The position numbers were made by a program, and so were the translations under genes. Shown piece by piece: positions 52,101-60,789 of a DNA stretch of 64,000 nt (its first letter is position 1; the number at the start of each line of letters is the position of its first letter). The stretch spans positions 868,001 through 932,000 of the forward strand of contig NC_020505.1 of the NCBI RefSeq assembly GCF_000310245.1. Direction: 5' to 3'. The stretch is from Candidatus Sulfuricurvum sp. RIFRC-1 (GTDB lineage Bacteria; Campylobacterota; Campylobacteria; Campylobacterales; Sulfurimonadaceae). The notes below the pieces were generated by a model. The model searched no databases. It saw only the letters and a program-made list of their open reading frames with translations, and was not told the DNA's origin.

Positions 52101-53577
52101 TTTGGCACAGCTCATTTTCGACATGAAACAGGTCAATCCGAATGCAAAAGTAGCGGTTAAACTCGTCTCTTCTGCGGGTGTCGGTACGATTGCGGCAGGT
52201 GTTGCGAAAGCATACGCCGATAAAATCATTATCTCCGGCGGGGATGGCGGTACCGGTGCGGCTCCGCTCACATCGATCAAATTTGCGGGGAATCCGTGGG
52301 AACTCGGTCTTTCTGAAGCTCATAACGCCCTTAAAGTGAATAATCTTCGCGGTCTTGTGCATGTGCAAACCGACGGTGGACTCAAAACGGGTATGGATAT
52401 TGTTAAAGCGGCATTATTGGGTGCAGAAAGCTACGCATTCGGTACGGGGGCACTTACTATCATCGGATGTAAAATGCTTCGTATCTGTCACGTGAACAAA
52501 TGTTCCGTCGGTATCGCAACCCAAAATGAAAAATTACGGGGCGAGTTTTTCAACGGAACGGTTGAAGAATTGATCAACTATTTCACCTATTTAGCCGAAG
52601 ATGTACGTAAAATTATGGCTGGGCTCGGTTATAAAACGATAGAAGAAATGGTAGGACGCAGTGATTTACTTCGTGTTATTGATAATGAATTCGCGAAAAA
52701 ATTTGATTTCAGTGCGGTATTGCACCGTGAAGAGGGTGTTAATACCTGTCAATCACCGAGCAATGAACCGTTTGATGCGAATGAGTTTGAAAAAGAAGTT
52801 CTCATCGAAGCGATGGATGCAATTAAAAACCCTGAACGTCCAATCCGTATCGTCCGTGATATCTGTAACCTAAACCGCAGTTTCGGCGCACGTATCAGTG
52901 GTGAGATAGCACAGTACTACGGCGATGGCGGTCTTAAATCCGATACGATCCGTCTCCAGCTCAAAGGGATTGCAGGTCAGGCATTGGGTGCATTTTTGAT
53001 CAACGGTGTCTCTATCCATCTTGAAGGTGTAGCGAATGACTATATCGGTAAAGGGATGCATGGCGGTAAAATCGTTATCCGCTCTCAAAATCAAGGTGAG
53101 GCATTTGCTGCGGGCGGAAATACCTGCCTTTACGGCGCGACAGGCGGTAAACTCTTTATTTCCGGTTCAGTCGGTGAACGTTTTGCCGTCCGTAATTCCG
53201 GTGCCCTTGCCATCGTAGAGGGGACAGGGGACAACGCGTGTGAATACATGACCGGCGGTGTCGCTGTGATTCTTGGAAAAACAGGGATTAACTTCGGTGC
53301 GGGTATGACCGGCGGTTTTGCGTTCGTTTATGACCAAGATCACAGTTTTGTTGAAAACGTTAACCGTGAGTTGATCGATGCCCTCCGTATCGATACCGAT
53401 GATGGAGATGAAGCACGCCACTATCTTAAACGTCTTCTCAAAGAGTACGTTTCTGAAACTGAGAGTGAAATGGCGCAAGAATTGCTCAAAAATTTCCGTG
53501 TCGAAATCCGAAATTTCTGGCTTGTTCGTCCAAAAAACTTAACCAAATTGCCACTCAATCCTGATAAAGGGGACTAA
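49132..53577 (+). CDS. gltB: Glutamate synthase, large subunit
   Basis: A 1481-residue enzyme that transfers the glutamine amide to 2-oxoglutarate. The mature N-terminus is Cys18 in DNCGFGLIA, so 17 residues are removed as a propeptide. Glutamine amidotransferase domain to about residue 430 (FALFHQRFSTNTLPKWRLAQ), central domain, FMN domain with GEGGEDAARFG and SGGDGGTGAAPLTSIKFAG, a 3Fe-4S site (GCKMLRICHVNKCSVGIATQ) and a beta-helix C-terminus with repeated GGK/G.. turns. GTG at 49132 is taken as start; another GTG at 49144 is possible. First gene of a long operon. Confidence 0.97.
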   Translation: MTIRVEYQDLLRSFKDNCGFGLIANIKNRPSHENLENAITALERMMHRGAVAADGKTGDGSGLLLSLPHEFMRGAAQDAGVELPEMYAVAVVFTRNASNLERFEKICNDNDLKVVLDRVVPVDTNALGEQALTTLPEIHHIFITPNSLMASQRFDALLYLSRKEIEHALVEDQDFYIASMSASVVSYKGLIMPTHIKEFYTDLQNENFKISFALFHQRFSTNTLPKWRLAQPFRAVAHNGEINSVEANRFNVAVKSESIKSEVFTDEEIARLLPILQPGGSDSASADNFFEFLIINGMDFFKAARAVIPAPWQNAPHMDPQLRAFYEYHSTVFEAWDGPAAFSLTDGRYIGCVLDRNGLRPSKYIITHDDTLLIASEYGVIDIPEDQIKERGRLQSGQMIGLDLKFGKVLKDEDINQYLKSSNPYMKWLNDHMIYLQEHVEEQYVTRCEYDASNLVERQRYFNITQEVIEQVIEPMMRDGKEAVGSMGDDTPLAAFSTVQRHFSDYFKQRFAQVTNPPIDPIREKVVMSLNTGFGETHNILDEIPSHANRLKAISPIIIREKLEVLKSFGDKKSPRYQSFYTNQEFSTAYSGALKPALEALVEEVIKAVREEGVRIVILDDSGFDKDHKAIPMAMAVGRISRALLDERIRHLASIVACTSEVIDSHGAATLIAYGASAVYPTLLFATVAARAERSVTDVSCSEAFKAVHHALNAGLLKIMSKMGIATIASYRNSGLFDVIGLSKEIVHECFGESYVMIPGLTYDDIDVRLDRNHKDAFEVGGFNRIFPLKIGGYYKFYNGQEHHDFNPDVIHAIHRVSKTGKREDFDKLSALVNGRGQKFIRDFFEFKSDRSPIDISEVEPKEKIFKRFASAAMSLGSISPEAHECIAVAMNTIGAQSNSGEGGEDAARFGTLKNSKIKQVASGRFGVTPAYLRSAEEIQIKVAQGAKPGEGGQLPGHKVSGLIARLRYTMPGVTLISPPPHHDIYSIEDLAQLIFDMKQVNPNAKVAVKLVSSAGVGTIAAGVAKAYADKIIISGGDGGTGAAPLTSIKFAGNPWELGLSEAHNALKVNNLRGLVHVQTDGGLKTGMDIVKAALLGAESYAFGTGALTIIGCKMLRICHVNKCSVGIATQNEKLRGEFFNGTVEELINYFTYLAEDVRKIMAGLGYKTIEEMVGRSDLLRVIDNEFAKKFDFSAVLHREEGVNTCQSPSNEPFDANEFEKEVLIEAMDAIKNPERPIRIVRDICNLNRSFGARISGEIAQYYGDGGLKSDTIRLQLKGIAGQALGAFLINGVSIHLEGVANDYIGKGMHGGKIVIRSQNQGEAFAAGGNTCLYGATGGKLFISGSVGERFAVRNSGALAIVEGTGDNACEYMTGGVAVILGKTGINFGAGMTGGFAFVYDQDHSFVENVNRELIDALRIDTDDGDEARHYLKRLLKEYVSETESEMAQELLKNFRVEIRNFWLVRPKNLTKLPLNPDKGD

Positions 53578-53582
53578 GAAAT

Positions 53583-54965
53583 ATGAGAGAATTTTTAACA
53601 ATTGAGCGTATCGACCCCACGAAACGCCTTGTTTTACAGCGTCTAAAAGATTTTAGCGAGATTTATGAGCCGATGGGTGCGAGCGATGCCTCTTCACAAA
53701 GTGATCGTTGTATCCAGTGCGGTGACCCGTTTTGTTTGAATAAATGTCCGTTGCACAACTACATTCCTCAATGGCTTAAAGCCATCGCGGAAAAAGATTT
53801 GAAATTTGCATTTAACCTTTCCAATGAGCCATCACCGTTTCCTGAAGTGATGGGGCGTGTATGTCCGCATGATCGCCTTTGTGAAGGAGATTGTACCCTT
53901 AACGACGGTCACGGAGCGATAACGATTGGTTCAGTTGAGACCTTTATCAATGAAGAGGGTTTTAAACAAGGGTTAAAACCGTACTTTCCGGGGATTACCA
54001 CAGACAAAAAAGTGGCGATTATCGGTTCAGGTCCTGCGGGGCTTTCTGCCGCTACGTATTTGCTTCGTTCAGGGATTGCGGTTACCATGTATGAGCGCAG
54101 TGATCGTGCCGGAGGATTACTGACGTACGGTATCCCGAATTTCAAGCTTGATAAAAAAATCGTTGAGCGTCGTGTTAATCTCTTGCTTGATGCTGGATTG
54201 GAACTCGTTTTGAATTGCGAAGTGGGCAAAGATATTGAATTTGATGCCATTGCCGACAAGCATGATGCGGTCTTTATCGGAATCGGTGCGACCAAAAGCA
54301 AAGTGGCTAAAATTGCCGGTGAAAATGCATCCAATGTATATCCTGCAATAGAATATTTGAGTGCAATTCAGCGTAAAAATTTCGCTCTCGCCTACGATAA
54401 AAAGTTCGATTTTAAAGACCTTGATATTGTAGTTGTCGGTGGTGGAGATACGGCAATGGACTGTGTCCGTACCGCGAAACGCGAAGGGGCTAAAAACGTA
54501 ACCTGCTTGTACCGCCGTGATGCGCATAACATGCCGGGCTCGGTTAAAGAGTACAAAAATGCGATCGAAGAAGGGGTGGATTTTGTTTTCCATGCTTCTC
54601 CGAAAGAGGTTATTTTGGGCGAAAATGGAAAAGCGGTCGGTATCCATATGGCAAAAACCGTTTTGGGTTCCAAAGATGAATCCGGTCGTCAAAAAATGGA
54701 AGAGGTCAAAGGGGGCGATTTTAATATCAACGCTGACGTCATTATTATGGCACTCGGTTTTGATCCGTGCGTGCCGCCATTTTTAGCGGAAAACGGAATT
54801 ACAGTAAACGGATGGGGCGGTATTATCATTAATGATAAACACGAGACGACAACTGCCGGTATCTATGCCGGAGGGGATTGTTATCGCGGTGCCGATTTGG
54901 TGGTAACTGCTGCCTATGACGGGCGTGAAGCGGCTCGTTCAATCGTAAAATCTTTACTTCGTTAA
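53583..54965 (+). CDS. gltD: Glutamate synthase, small subunit
   Basis: A 460-residue FAD/Fe-S subunit that passes electrons from NADPH to GltB. N-terminal Cys clusters DRCIQCGDPFCLNKCPLHNY and CPHDRLCEGDCT, FAD motif AIIGSGPAGLSAATYLLRSG, NAD(P)H motif VVGGGDTAMDCVRTAKREG, and C-terminal GIYAGGDCYRGADLVVTA. Five bases after gltB and sharing one base with the next gene. Confidence 0.97.
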   Translation: MREFLTIERIDPTKRLVLQRLKDFSEIYEPMGASDASSQSDRCIQCGDPFCLNKCPLHNYIPQWLKAIAEKDLKFAFNLSNEPSPFPEVMGRVCPHDRLCEGDCTLNDGHGAITIGSVETFINEEGFKQGLKPYFPGITTDKKVAIIGSGPAGLSAATYLLRSGIAVTMYERSDRAGGLLTYGIPNFKLDKKIVERRVNLLLDAGLELVLNCEVGKDIEFDAIADKHDAVFIGIGATKSKVAKIAGENASNVYPAIEYLSAIQRKNFALAYDKKFDFKDLDIVVVGGGDTAMDCVRTAKREGAKNVTCLYRRDAHNMPGSVKEYKNAIEEGVDFVFHASPKEVILGENGKAVGIHMAKTVLGSKDESGRQKMEEVKGGDFNINADVIIMALGFDPCVPPFLAENGITVNGWGGIIINDKHETTTAGIYAGGDCYRGADLVVTAAYDGREAARSIVKSLLR

Positions 54966-55693
54966 TGAACGATTTTATCGAGGCTTCTATCCGTGCTTGT
55001 CACGAGATAAAAGCGCTTATTGAAGAGGGAGATCTCTCTTTATTTACCCATTATGAACAAGGCTTCGGCGGTGATATCAGCAACGGTGTTGATTTGCGTG
55101 CCGAAGCGATCTGCTTTTCTCATCTCTCTTCATTCGGATCGATTTTTTCCGAAGAGAGCGGATGGATCTCTCCTGAATCGTCTACCAATATTTTTCTTGA
55201 TCCCATTGACGGAAGTGATAATTTTGTCTCAAAACTCCCGTATTATGGAGTTTCGATTGCCCGTATGTGCAGGGGGAAAATGACTGAAGCACTCGTATGT
55301 AATCTCGCAAACGGTGAGATTTTTATCCGTACGATGGATGAATATTATCATACAACATTGCATAATTCTTTTCAAAAATTTCAAATTTCGACCAATTCCT
55401 CGGCAAAAATCGGTCTTTTTGAAAAAGCTCCTGAACACCCTGATTTGATTAAAAAATTGATGGAAAAAAAGCTGAAATTTCGTTCCCCCGGAGCCCTTGC
55501 TCTCTCGCTCGCCTATGCCCCTTATGTGAAATATGTGCTATTTTTGGGTACAATGCGACCTTACGATATCCAAGCCGGACTTTATCTAAGTCAACACTTG
55601 CATGTGTTTAACGATGATAGATATATCCTCATAAGTGCGGATAAAGAGCTTTTTGAGCAGATACGTTTGATTGTAGAAAAGGAGTATTTTTGA
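54965..55693 (+). CDS. Inositol monophosphatase-family protein
   Basis: A 242-residue protein with the IMPase metal motif FLDPIDGSDNFVSKLPYYGV and FSEESGW upstream; the C-terminal WDxAAG motif is replaced by RPYDIQAGLYL. Family members remove phosphate from myo-inositol-1-phosphate, fructose-1,6-bisphosphate or PAP. C. jejuni has a comparable SuhB-like gene next to accD. Overlaps accD by four bases. Confidence 0.87.
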   Translation: MNDFIEASIRACHEIKALIEEGDLSLFTHYEQGFGGDISNGVDLRAEAICFSHLSSFGSIFSEESGWISPESSTNIFLDPIDGSDNFVSKLPYYGVSIARMCRGKMTEALVCNLANGEIFIRTMDEYYHTTLHNSFQKFQISTNSSAKIGLFEKAPEHPDLIKKLMEKKLKFRSPGALALSLAYAPYVKYVLFLGTMRPYDIQAGLYLSQHLHVFNDDRYILISADKELFEQIRLIVEKEYF

Positions 55694-56532
55694 GTCTATT
55701 TAACCTGTTCGGGGACTCCGAAAAGAAAAAACAACCCACCAAGAGTGAGGCTCCGTCTCACTGGGTAAAATGCCCCTCGTGCCAGTCACTGATGTATTAC
55801 AAAGAGATTGAAAAACAAAACCATGTATGTCCTAAATGCGGGTTTCACCTTCGCATCGGGGTTAAAGAGCGTTTAGCCCTCATTGCCGATGAGGGGAGTT
55901 TTGTTGAATTTGACGGCAATCTTCGCCCGGTTGACCCGATTAATTTTGTGGATAAAAAAAGCTATGCGGCACGTGTTGAAGAAGGATTCGCTAAAAACGG
56001 TACTTACTCTTCGGTGGTAAGCGGTGAATGTACGATTAACTCGGTTCCCGTACAGCTTGTGGTATTTGATTTTAACTTTATGGGCGGATCCCTCGGTTCG
56101 GTTGAGGGCGAAAAAATCGTTCGTGCGGTAAATCGCGCATTAGAAAAACGTATGGGATTGATCATCGTCAGTGCCAGCGGCGGTGCACGTATGCAAGAGA
56201 GTACCTTCTCCCTTATGCAAATGTCAAAAACATCAGCGGCATTGGCAAAATTGGCTACTGCAAAACTTCCGTATATCTCATTGCTCACGGACCCTACCAT
56301 GGGAGGCGTAAGTGCCTCTTTTGCAACACTGGGTGATATTATCATCGCTGAGCCGGGTGCATTGGTTGGATTCGCGGGTCAGCGTGTTATTAAACAAACC
56401 ATCGGCTCTGATTTACCTGATGGGTTCCAACGTGCCGAATTCCTCCTCGAAAAAGGGTCTATCGATATGATCGTAGAACGCAGTGAACTCAAAGAGACAC
56501 TGAGTGATATGCTTAAACTTCTCCTCCCATAA
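55690..56532 (+). CDS. accD: Acetyl-CoA carboxylase carboxyltransferase, beta subunit
   Basis: A 280-residue AccD; with AccA it forms the carboxyltransferase that makes malonyl-CoA. A Cys4 zinc ribbon near the N-terminus (KCPSCQSLMYYKE, HVCPKCGFHLRIG), then FNFMGGSLGSVEGEKIVRAV, SASGGARMQESTFSLMQMSK, DPTMGGVSASFATLGDIII and GFAGQRVIKQTI. Start is TTG, overlapping the upstream stop by four bases. Confidence 0.97.
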   Translation: MSLFNLFGDSEKKKQPTKSEAPSHWVKCPSCQSLMYYKEIEKQNHVCPKCGFHLRIGVKERLALIADEGSFVEFDGNLRPVDPINFVDKKSYAARVEEGFAKNGTYSSVVSGECTINSVPVQLVVFDFNFMGGSLGSVEGEKIVRAVNRALEKRMGLIIVSASGGARMQESTFSLMQMSKTSAALAKLATAKLPYISLLTDPTMGGVSASFATLGDIIIAEPGALVGFAGQRVIKQTIGSDLPDGFQRAEFLLEKGSIDMIVERSELKETLSDMLKLLLP

Positions 56533-57089
56533 TGCAGCTTTACGCTCTTTGTGATGCTGATATGCTCTGTGAGAGGGGAATTGAACTCCTCTCTTTTGCC
56601 ACTCGTGCCAAAGCATTAGGGGCGAGCATTCTTCAATACCGAAACAAACACGCTGATATTGCTGCGATTAAAACAGATTTAATTGCTCTTCGCCAAACAT
56701 GGGAAGGCTTTTTGCTCGTTAACGACCATTATGAGCTTGCCACGTTTTGTGACGGTGTACATATCGGTCAAGATGATTTGGCTGCGATTGATTCTGATCC
56801 CACTCGGGCAATTAAAATTCTAAAAATGGCAATCGGTGAGGATAAAATTATCGGTCTTTCAACGCATAACGCTGATGAGATTGCAATTGCAAATGAATTG
56901 GATTTGAATTACATCGGATTAGGGGCCTATCGTGCTTCGTCGACGAAATCGGAAGCCAAAGTGCTAGGGGATAAACTCGATGAGATCGCGGCACACTCTA
57001 CGCATCCGGTCGCCGCTATCGGTGGTGTTAAACTTGATGATGTATTTCAATACGTTACGTACAAAGTAATCGGGAGTGGACTGTTATGA
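56532..57089 (+). CDS. thiE: Thiamine phosphate synthase-like protein
   Basis: A 185-residue TIM-barrel protein slightly shorter than ThiE. Motifs: [23 protein letters not shown] (ThiE QxR/K binding loop), [67 protein letters not shown]. ThiE joins HMP pyrophosphate and thiazole phosphate; a TenI-like regulatory protein is an alternative, as the family cannot be separated with certainty by eye. Shares one base with accD and four with rlmH. Confidence 0.82.
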   Translation: MQLYALCDADMLCERGIELLSFATRAKALGASILQYRNKHADIAAIKTDLIALRQTWEGFLLVNDHYELATFCDGVHIGQDDLAAIDSDPTRAIKILKMAIGEDKIIGLSTHNADEIAIANELDLNYIGLGAYRASSTKSEAKVLGDKLDEIAAHSTHPVAAIGGVKLDDVFQYVTYKVIGSGLL

Positions 57090-57544
57090 ACATTTCCATC
57101 ATTACGATTGCAAAAAAAGAGCGTTCACTGTACGATCCCCTCTATCAAGAACAGATGAAAATGATCTCCCGCTTTGCCAAAGTGGAGGACATAGAATTAT
57201 TTCCCAAAGAGGTCGTAAAAGCGCATACTATCAGTGCTGAAGCATCCCAAGCGGCGTATTCAAAATTATTATCACCGATGCTGGGTAAAAATTACTCGAT
57301 TGCGTTGCATCCTGATGGAAAAAAACTCGATAGTTTTGCATTTAGTAAGCTTATAAGTGATAAAATTTCGTTGCAATTTTTTATAGGTGGCGCTTACGGC
57401 TTTGAAAAGAGCTTTGTAGAGCAATGCGATGTAGCGATTAGTCTCTCTGAGATGACGATGAGTCACAAGATCGCAAAAGCTGTTTTGCTAGAGCAAGTCT
57501 ATCGCGCCTATTCACTGTTAGCAAACCATCCGTACCACAAATGA
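57086..57544 (+). CDS. rlmH: 23S rRNA (pseudouridine1915-N3)-methyltransferase
   Basis: A 152-residue SPOUT methyltransferase acting on 70S ribosomes. The SAM knot is seen as [40 protein letters not shown], and the invariant C-terminal end [20 protein letters not shown] corresponds to the usual LD..GK..sSe.fA segment. Fully in line with the Campylobacterota accD–rlmH–dksA order. Confidence 0.95.
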   Translation: MNISIITIAKKERSLYDPLYQEQMKMISRFAKVEDIELFPKEVVKAHTISAEASQAAYSKLLSPMLGKNYSIALHPDGKKLDSFAFSKLISDKISLQFFIGGAYGFEKSFVEQCDVAISLSEMTMSHKIAKAVLLEQVYRAYSLLANHPYHK

Positions 57545-57553
57545 GGAGCATTG

Positions 57554-57907
57554 ATGAGAGACCATGAGTTGCAGTATTTCGAGGAGATATTACTGACGCG
57601 TAAAGCTCAGATTATCAAAAATCTTACCGGCGTCGAGAGCGAAATGAATCAGTTACGTGAGATGGAACTGAATGACGAAGGTGACTATGCTTCTGCCAGC
57701 AATGACAACATGGTTGAAAATGCTATCGGATCACAACAGATGCATGAACTCGAAGAGATTGAAGCGGCACTTTATAAAATCAAATCCAAACAATACGGTA
57801 TTTGTGAAATGTGTGAAGATGATATCGGTTTCCAGCGTTTAAAAGTAAAACCGCATGCAAAATATTGTATTGTATGTCGTCCGATCGTTGAAAAAAATAA
57901 ACACTAA
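57554..57907 (+). CDS. dksA: DksA/TraR-type zinc-finger regulator
   Basis: A 117-residue DksA-family protein that binds the RNA polymerase secondary channel and modulates stable RNA transcription with ppGpp. Helical coiled-coil start, then NDEGDYASASNDNMVENAIG, and the zinc finger GICEMCEDDIGFQRLKVKPH with YCIVC. The tip acidic residues (DEGD) resemble DxxDxA. A TTG three bases upstream is in frame, but the ATG at 57554 has GAGGAG at a proper distance. Confidence 0.92.
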   Translation: MRDHELQYFEEILLTRKAQIIKNLTGVESEMNQLREMELNDEGDYASASNDNMVENAIGSQQMHELEEIEAALYKIKSKQYGICEMCEDDIGFQRLKVKPHAKYCIVCRPIVEKNKH

Positions 57908-57919
57908 AAGGGAGAGAAA

Positions 57920-58942
57920 ATGCAACTAAAACGGTACACCATTGCTTCACTTATCTTAATGATCTTAGTCGGTGCTGCGGTCTATTCGATTGATAATGAA
58001 TCAATATCTTTTGATTTATTAGGGATGCATTTTCCAAATCTTCCGGTAGCTTTTTGGGTGGTTGTTCCACTGATTATTATGTACCTTGCCAGTTTGCTAC
58101 ATATGGGTGTTTACGCGTTGGTCGGAAATTTCAAACTTCGTCGTTTGAATAAAGATCACGAGAAAATGATCGATGCGCTTCGTGACTCATTGCTTGGGGT
58201 GAATGAACGCAATTACGTTTACAAAAGCGATGCCTATAAACTCATGGGTAAACTTATCGACAATGCTCTGATCCTTCCCTACGAAACCCTTCGTTCGGTT
58301 GGAAACGAAAAAATCGATGAAGCTCTTGAATTAATGCGTGATGTTAAAGAGAAGAAAAAAGTGGATATCAAAAAATTCCATTTGTCTTCAACAACATCGA
58401 TTGCTATTCAAAATAATTTGAACCGCTTTGAACGCGGAGAGATGGATGCAGATTCTGTCCTCTCACGCCCTGACAGTTACGGTGAAATCGTTTGCGCTAA
58501 AGCGTATGCATCGTATGTAAAAACGGCATCGGTCGGATCGGTGATGAAGTTTAAGCATCTCTTTACGAAAGCATCTTTGATCGATTTCGTTCAGCGAATC
58601 AATGCGGCAGAAAACGGTATTCAAATCACTAATGAAGAGTTGGCAACAATTTTCAGCTCACTTAAACTTGACAGTAACGATTGGATCGATATTTCGGCAG
58701 GAATGTCTAAAAACATGCTTCCTGAACAACGTATTAGGCTGTTTGAAGTACTAAGCGAAAATAATGACGAAGCAATGGAAGGGTATCTGTACACTCTTTA
58801 CGATTTACAAATGATTGATACGGCAAATGAGATTTTGAACAATACGTCGAACAACGATTATCAAATTTTCAAAGCGTATCGTGATCTCAAACGTGCAAAC
58901 AAACACTATGATATCGCGATCTTTTTACGCCGCAATTGCTAA
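57920..58942 (+). CDS. Two-helix membrane protein of the accD block
   Basis: A 340-residue protein with two N-terminal membrane helices (SLILMILVGAAVYSI and FWVVVPLIIMYLASLLHMGV) and a large, mainly helical cytoplasmic part. Position between dksA and dusB equals that of C. jejuni Cj0124c. The resemblance in layout suggests a LapA-like/tetratricopeptide-like membrane protein, but I see no clear TPR consensus. Function unknown. Follows dksA by 12 bases. Confidence 0.8.
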   Translation: MQLKRYTIASLILMILVGAAVYSIDNESISFDLLGMHFPNLPVAFWVVVPLIIMYLASLLHMGVYALVGNFKLRRLNKDHEKMIDALRDSLLGVNERNYVYKSDAYKLMGKLIDNALILPYETLRSVGNEKIDEALELMRDVKEKKKVDIKKFHLSSTTSIAIQNNLNRFERGEMDADSVLSRPDSYGEIVCAKAYASYVKTASVGSVMKFKHLFTKASLIDFVQRINAAENGIQITNEELATIFSSLKLDSNDWIDISAGMSKNMLPEQRIRLFEVLSENNDEAMEGYLYTLYDLQMIDTANEILNNTSNNDYQIFKAYRDLKRANKHYDIAIFLRRNC

Positions 58943-58955
58943 ATAACATCATTAT

Positions 58956-58978
58956 AAGATAGCGTTTATCGCTATCTT
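58956..58978 (+). terminator. Hairpin between the membrane protein gene and dusB
   Basis: Perfect 9-base arms AAGATAGCG / CGCTATCTT with loop TTTAT. It is followed by CTCCTCC rather than a T-run, so it may act as a partial terminator or RNA-processing site in the operon. Confidence 0.5.
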
Positions 58979-58998
58979 CTCCTCCAAGGTAATTTTTT

Positions 58999-59988
58999 AT
59001 GACTCCTAAACTCTCTTTTGAAACTCCTGTTTATGCGCTTGCCCCCCTTGCCGGATACACGGACTTGCCATTTCGCAATGTGGTTAAAAAATTCGGTGCC
59101 GATTTGACGGTGAGTGAGATGATTAGCTCAAATGCACTTGCTTACGGTTCGGAAAAAACCATTCGTATGTTGGAACGAAGCCCGAACGAAGATCCTTACT
59201 CCGTGCAGATTGCAGGTTCAGAAGAGGATATTGTTCGTCGTGCAGTCGAAGTCCTCAATGGTGTTGAAGATATTGATATTATCGATCTCAACTGCGGATG
59301 TCCTGTCCCTAAAATTGTTTCTCACGGTTCAGGAAGCTCACTTTTAAACGATTTGCCTCGGATGGCCCGGATCATTGAAACTATTAAAAAAACTTCCAAT
59401 AAGTCAACGTTGAGTGTTAAAATTCGACTTGGATTTGAAAGTAAAAACCATATTGAGATCGCCAAACTGGTTCAAGATTGCGGCGCTGATTTTCTAGCGG
59501 TTCATGGGCGTACCCGTGCGGGAAAATTTAAAGCTCCCGTCGATTATGACGCGATCGCTGAGATTAAAGCTGCTGTTGGTATTCCTGTGATTGCTAACGG
59601 CGATATTGACTCCTTTGAGAAAGCGCAATGGGTGTTGGAACACACCAAAGCCGATGGTGTAATGATCGGGCGCGGAGCCGTCGGAGCACCGTGGATTTTT
59701 CATCAGCTTAAAACCGGAAGCGCTACTGTAGATCCGCTCATCAAACACGCGATCATTATGGAACATTTAGACGGCATGATAAGCTGTTACGGTGGACGAG
59801 GAGTTGTGACATTTCGTAAACACATTCACACTTATTCAAAAGGATACGAGGGTGCATCGGTATTACGCGATCTGGTAAATCGCATCGATGATCCGATCCA
59901 CTTCCGTGCCGTAGTCGATGAGTTTTTTCTCACTCACCGACAAATCGGTGAAGGTTTCAAAGCTTCTGATATGAAATGCGAGTGCTAA
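58999..59988 (+). CDS. dusB: tRNA-dihydrouridine synthase
   Basis: A 329-residue FMN enzyme. LAPLAGYTDLPFRNVVKKFG, VQIAGSEEDIVRRAVEV, IDLNCGCPVPKIVSHGSGSS with the catalytic Cys, VKIRLGF, HGRTRAGKFKAPVDYDAIAE, IGRGAVGAPWIFHQL. Matches the DusB/Nfi3 group most closely. Last gene of the gltB run. Confidence 0.94.
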   Translation: MTPKLSFETPVYALAPLAGYTDLPFRNVVKKFGADLTVSEMISSNALAYGSEKTIRMLERSPNEDPYSVQIAGSEEDIVRRAVEVLNGVEDIDIIDLNCGCPVPKIVSHGSGSSLLNDLPRMARIIETIKKTSNKSTLSVKIRLGFESKNHIEIAKLVQDCGADFLAVHGRTRAGKFKAPVDYDAIAEIKAAVGIPVIANGDIDSFEKAQWVLEHTKADGVMIGRGAVGAPWIFHQLKTGSATVDPLIKHAIIMEHLDGMISCYGGRGVVTFRKHIHTYSKGYEGASVLRDLVNRIDDPIHFRAVVDEFFLTHRQIGEGFKASDMKCEC

Positions 59989-60015
59989 AATCCTCTTTTA
60001 ACTTTCCCCTTTCGC

Positions 60016-60042
60016 TATAATATCCTCACTTTAACAGTGAGG
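60016..60042 (+). promoter_or_regulatory. Promoter with overlapping start-site palindrome
   Basis: TATAAT (60016-60021) preceded by GC, then CCTCACT-ttaac-AGTGAGG (60024-60042), a perfect 7-base dyad exactly where transcription should start. It could be an operator or a 5' RNA hairpin for the remnant genes that follow. Confidence 0.5.
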
Positions 60043-60050
60043 CACAGAAT

Positions 60051-60179
60051 TTGTCACTTTTTCAAAAAACCGTCATTAATTCCATCAAACAAAACGAAAT
60101 ATTCTTAGTACGCGATGCGATGGTGTATGCGCTTTATGGGTTGAATGAGGATGAGATTGCGATTGTGGAGGGAAGGTAG
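60051..60179 (+). pseudogene. C-terminal remnant of a DNA methylase / type IIG-like restriction enzyme
   Basis: A 42-codon frame from TTG reads INSIKQNEIFLVRDAMVYALYG then LNEDEIAIVEGR. The pattern DxxVYxLYGLxxxEIxIVEG is the usual last segment of large adenine methylase-specificity proteins (Eco57I/type IIG class). All upstream domains are missing and it now sits directly behind a promoter, so it is a relic or a tiny expressed peptide. Confidence 0.55.
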
Positions 60180-60410
60180 ATGAAGCATGTTAATAATATT
60201 CCAACAATGAATAATTTTCAAGATTTATCCAAAAAAGCAAAATATGATTTTGAAAGATTTAAAACTGATGGTTCGATTTATTCTTTTATAGATTGTTTAT
60301 TAACATTAAATGCTTTACCGGATTGGATAAAGAATAGTGAAGTTGAAAATGATAATTTAAACAGAATAATTGACTCTATGCAAATCACTCTAAACATAAT
60401 AAGTCAATAA
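60180..60410 (+). CDS. Small hypothetical protein
   Basis: A 76-residue helical protein (NNFQDLSKKAKYDFERFKTD, FIDCLLTLNALPDWIKNSE). GGGAAGG lies a few bases before the ATG, which directly abuts the stop of the methylase remnant. A+T-rich codons, like the island genes. The centre (SFIDCLLTLNALPDW) is reminiscent of small cassette-type proteins; no family is recognised. Confidence 0.5.
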   Translation: MKHVNNIPTMNNFQDLSKKAKYDFERFKTDGSIYSFIDCLLTLNALPDWIKNSEVENDNLNRIIDSMQITLNIISQ

Positions 60411-60412
60411 AA

Positions 60413-60580
60413 ATGGAAATGAGCGCAGCTTTTCCTCTTGAATTCCCAATAAGATTTAAATATATACAAGTTGGTGAGTTAGCTATCGATTCCGTTGAAA
60501 TTTTAAAAAAAGTTATTGATTTTTGGGATGATTATATTAAAGATTTAGTATTAAAACGGGAACAATCTGAATTAAAATGA
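60413..60580 (+). CDS. Very small hypothetical ORF
   Basis: A 55-residue frame starting MEMSAAFPLEFPIRFKYIQ and continuing with ELAIDSVEILKKVIDFWDDY. It starts two bases after the previous stop and its end overlaps the next ATG. Its last bases (AAACGGGAACAATCTGAAT) recur in degenerate form at about 60644-60662 (AAACGTGAACAGGCTGAAT), so the patch has undergone duplication. Real expression is uncertain. Confidence 0.35.
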   Translation: MEMSAAFPLEFPIRFKYIQVGELAIDSVEILKKVIDFWDDYIKDLVLKREQSELK

Positions 60581-60692
60581 GCAAAGATGGGGATGGATAC
60601 CGTGTCGTGGCACGGTATGACGGGGAAAAGACGGTATGAGAAAACGTGAACAGGCTGAATAAAATGAGTAAACGATATGAGAGGGAAGATAA

Positions 60693-60776
60693 ATGAGCAA
60701 TATTACTACCACACAAAAGTATGAACAGCTATTAGTCACTATCAGCTCAGCTTATCTCTCGCTCCCACTCTTCTGA
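60693..60776 (+). pseudogene. 27-codon ORF cut by a palindromic repeat
   Basis: The frame MSNITTTQKYEQLLVTISS… runs into the palindrome at 60756-60789 and stops in its loop. AGGGAAG precedes the ATG, so it looks like the start of a gene whose remainder was replaced. The start resembles no family I can name. Confidence 0.4.
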
Positions 60777-60789
60777 GTGGGAGCGAGAG
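60756..60789. repeat. Palindromic repeat copy 3 (longest)
   Basis: Perfect 15-base arms: CTCTCGCTCCCACTC, loop TTCT, GAGTGGGAGCGAGAG. Same core (CCCACTC/GAGTGGG) as at 30325-30346 and 22563-22583. Confidence 0.85.
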
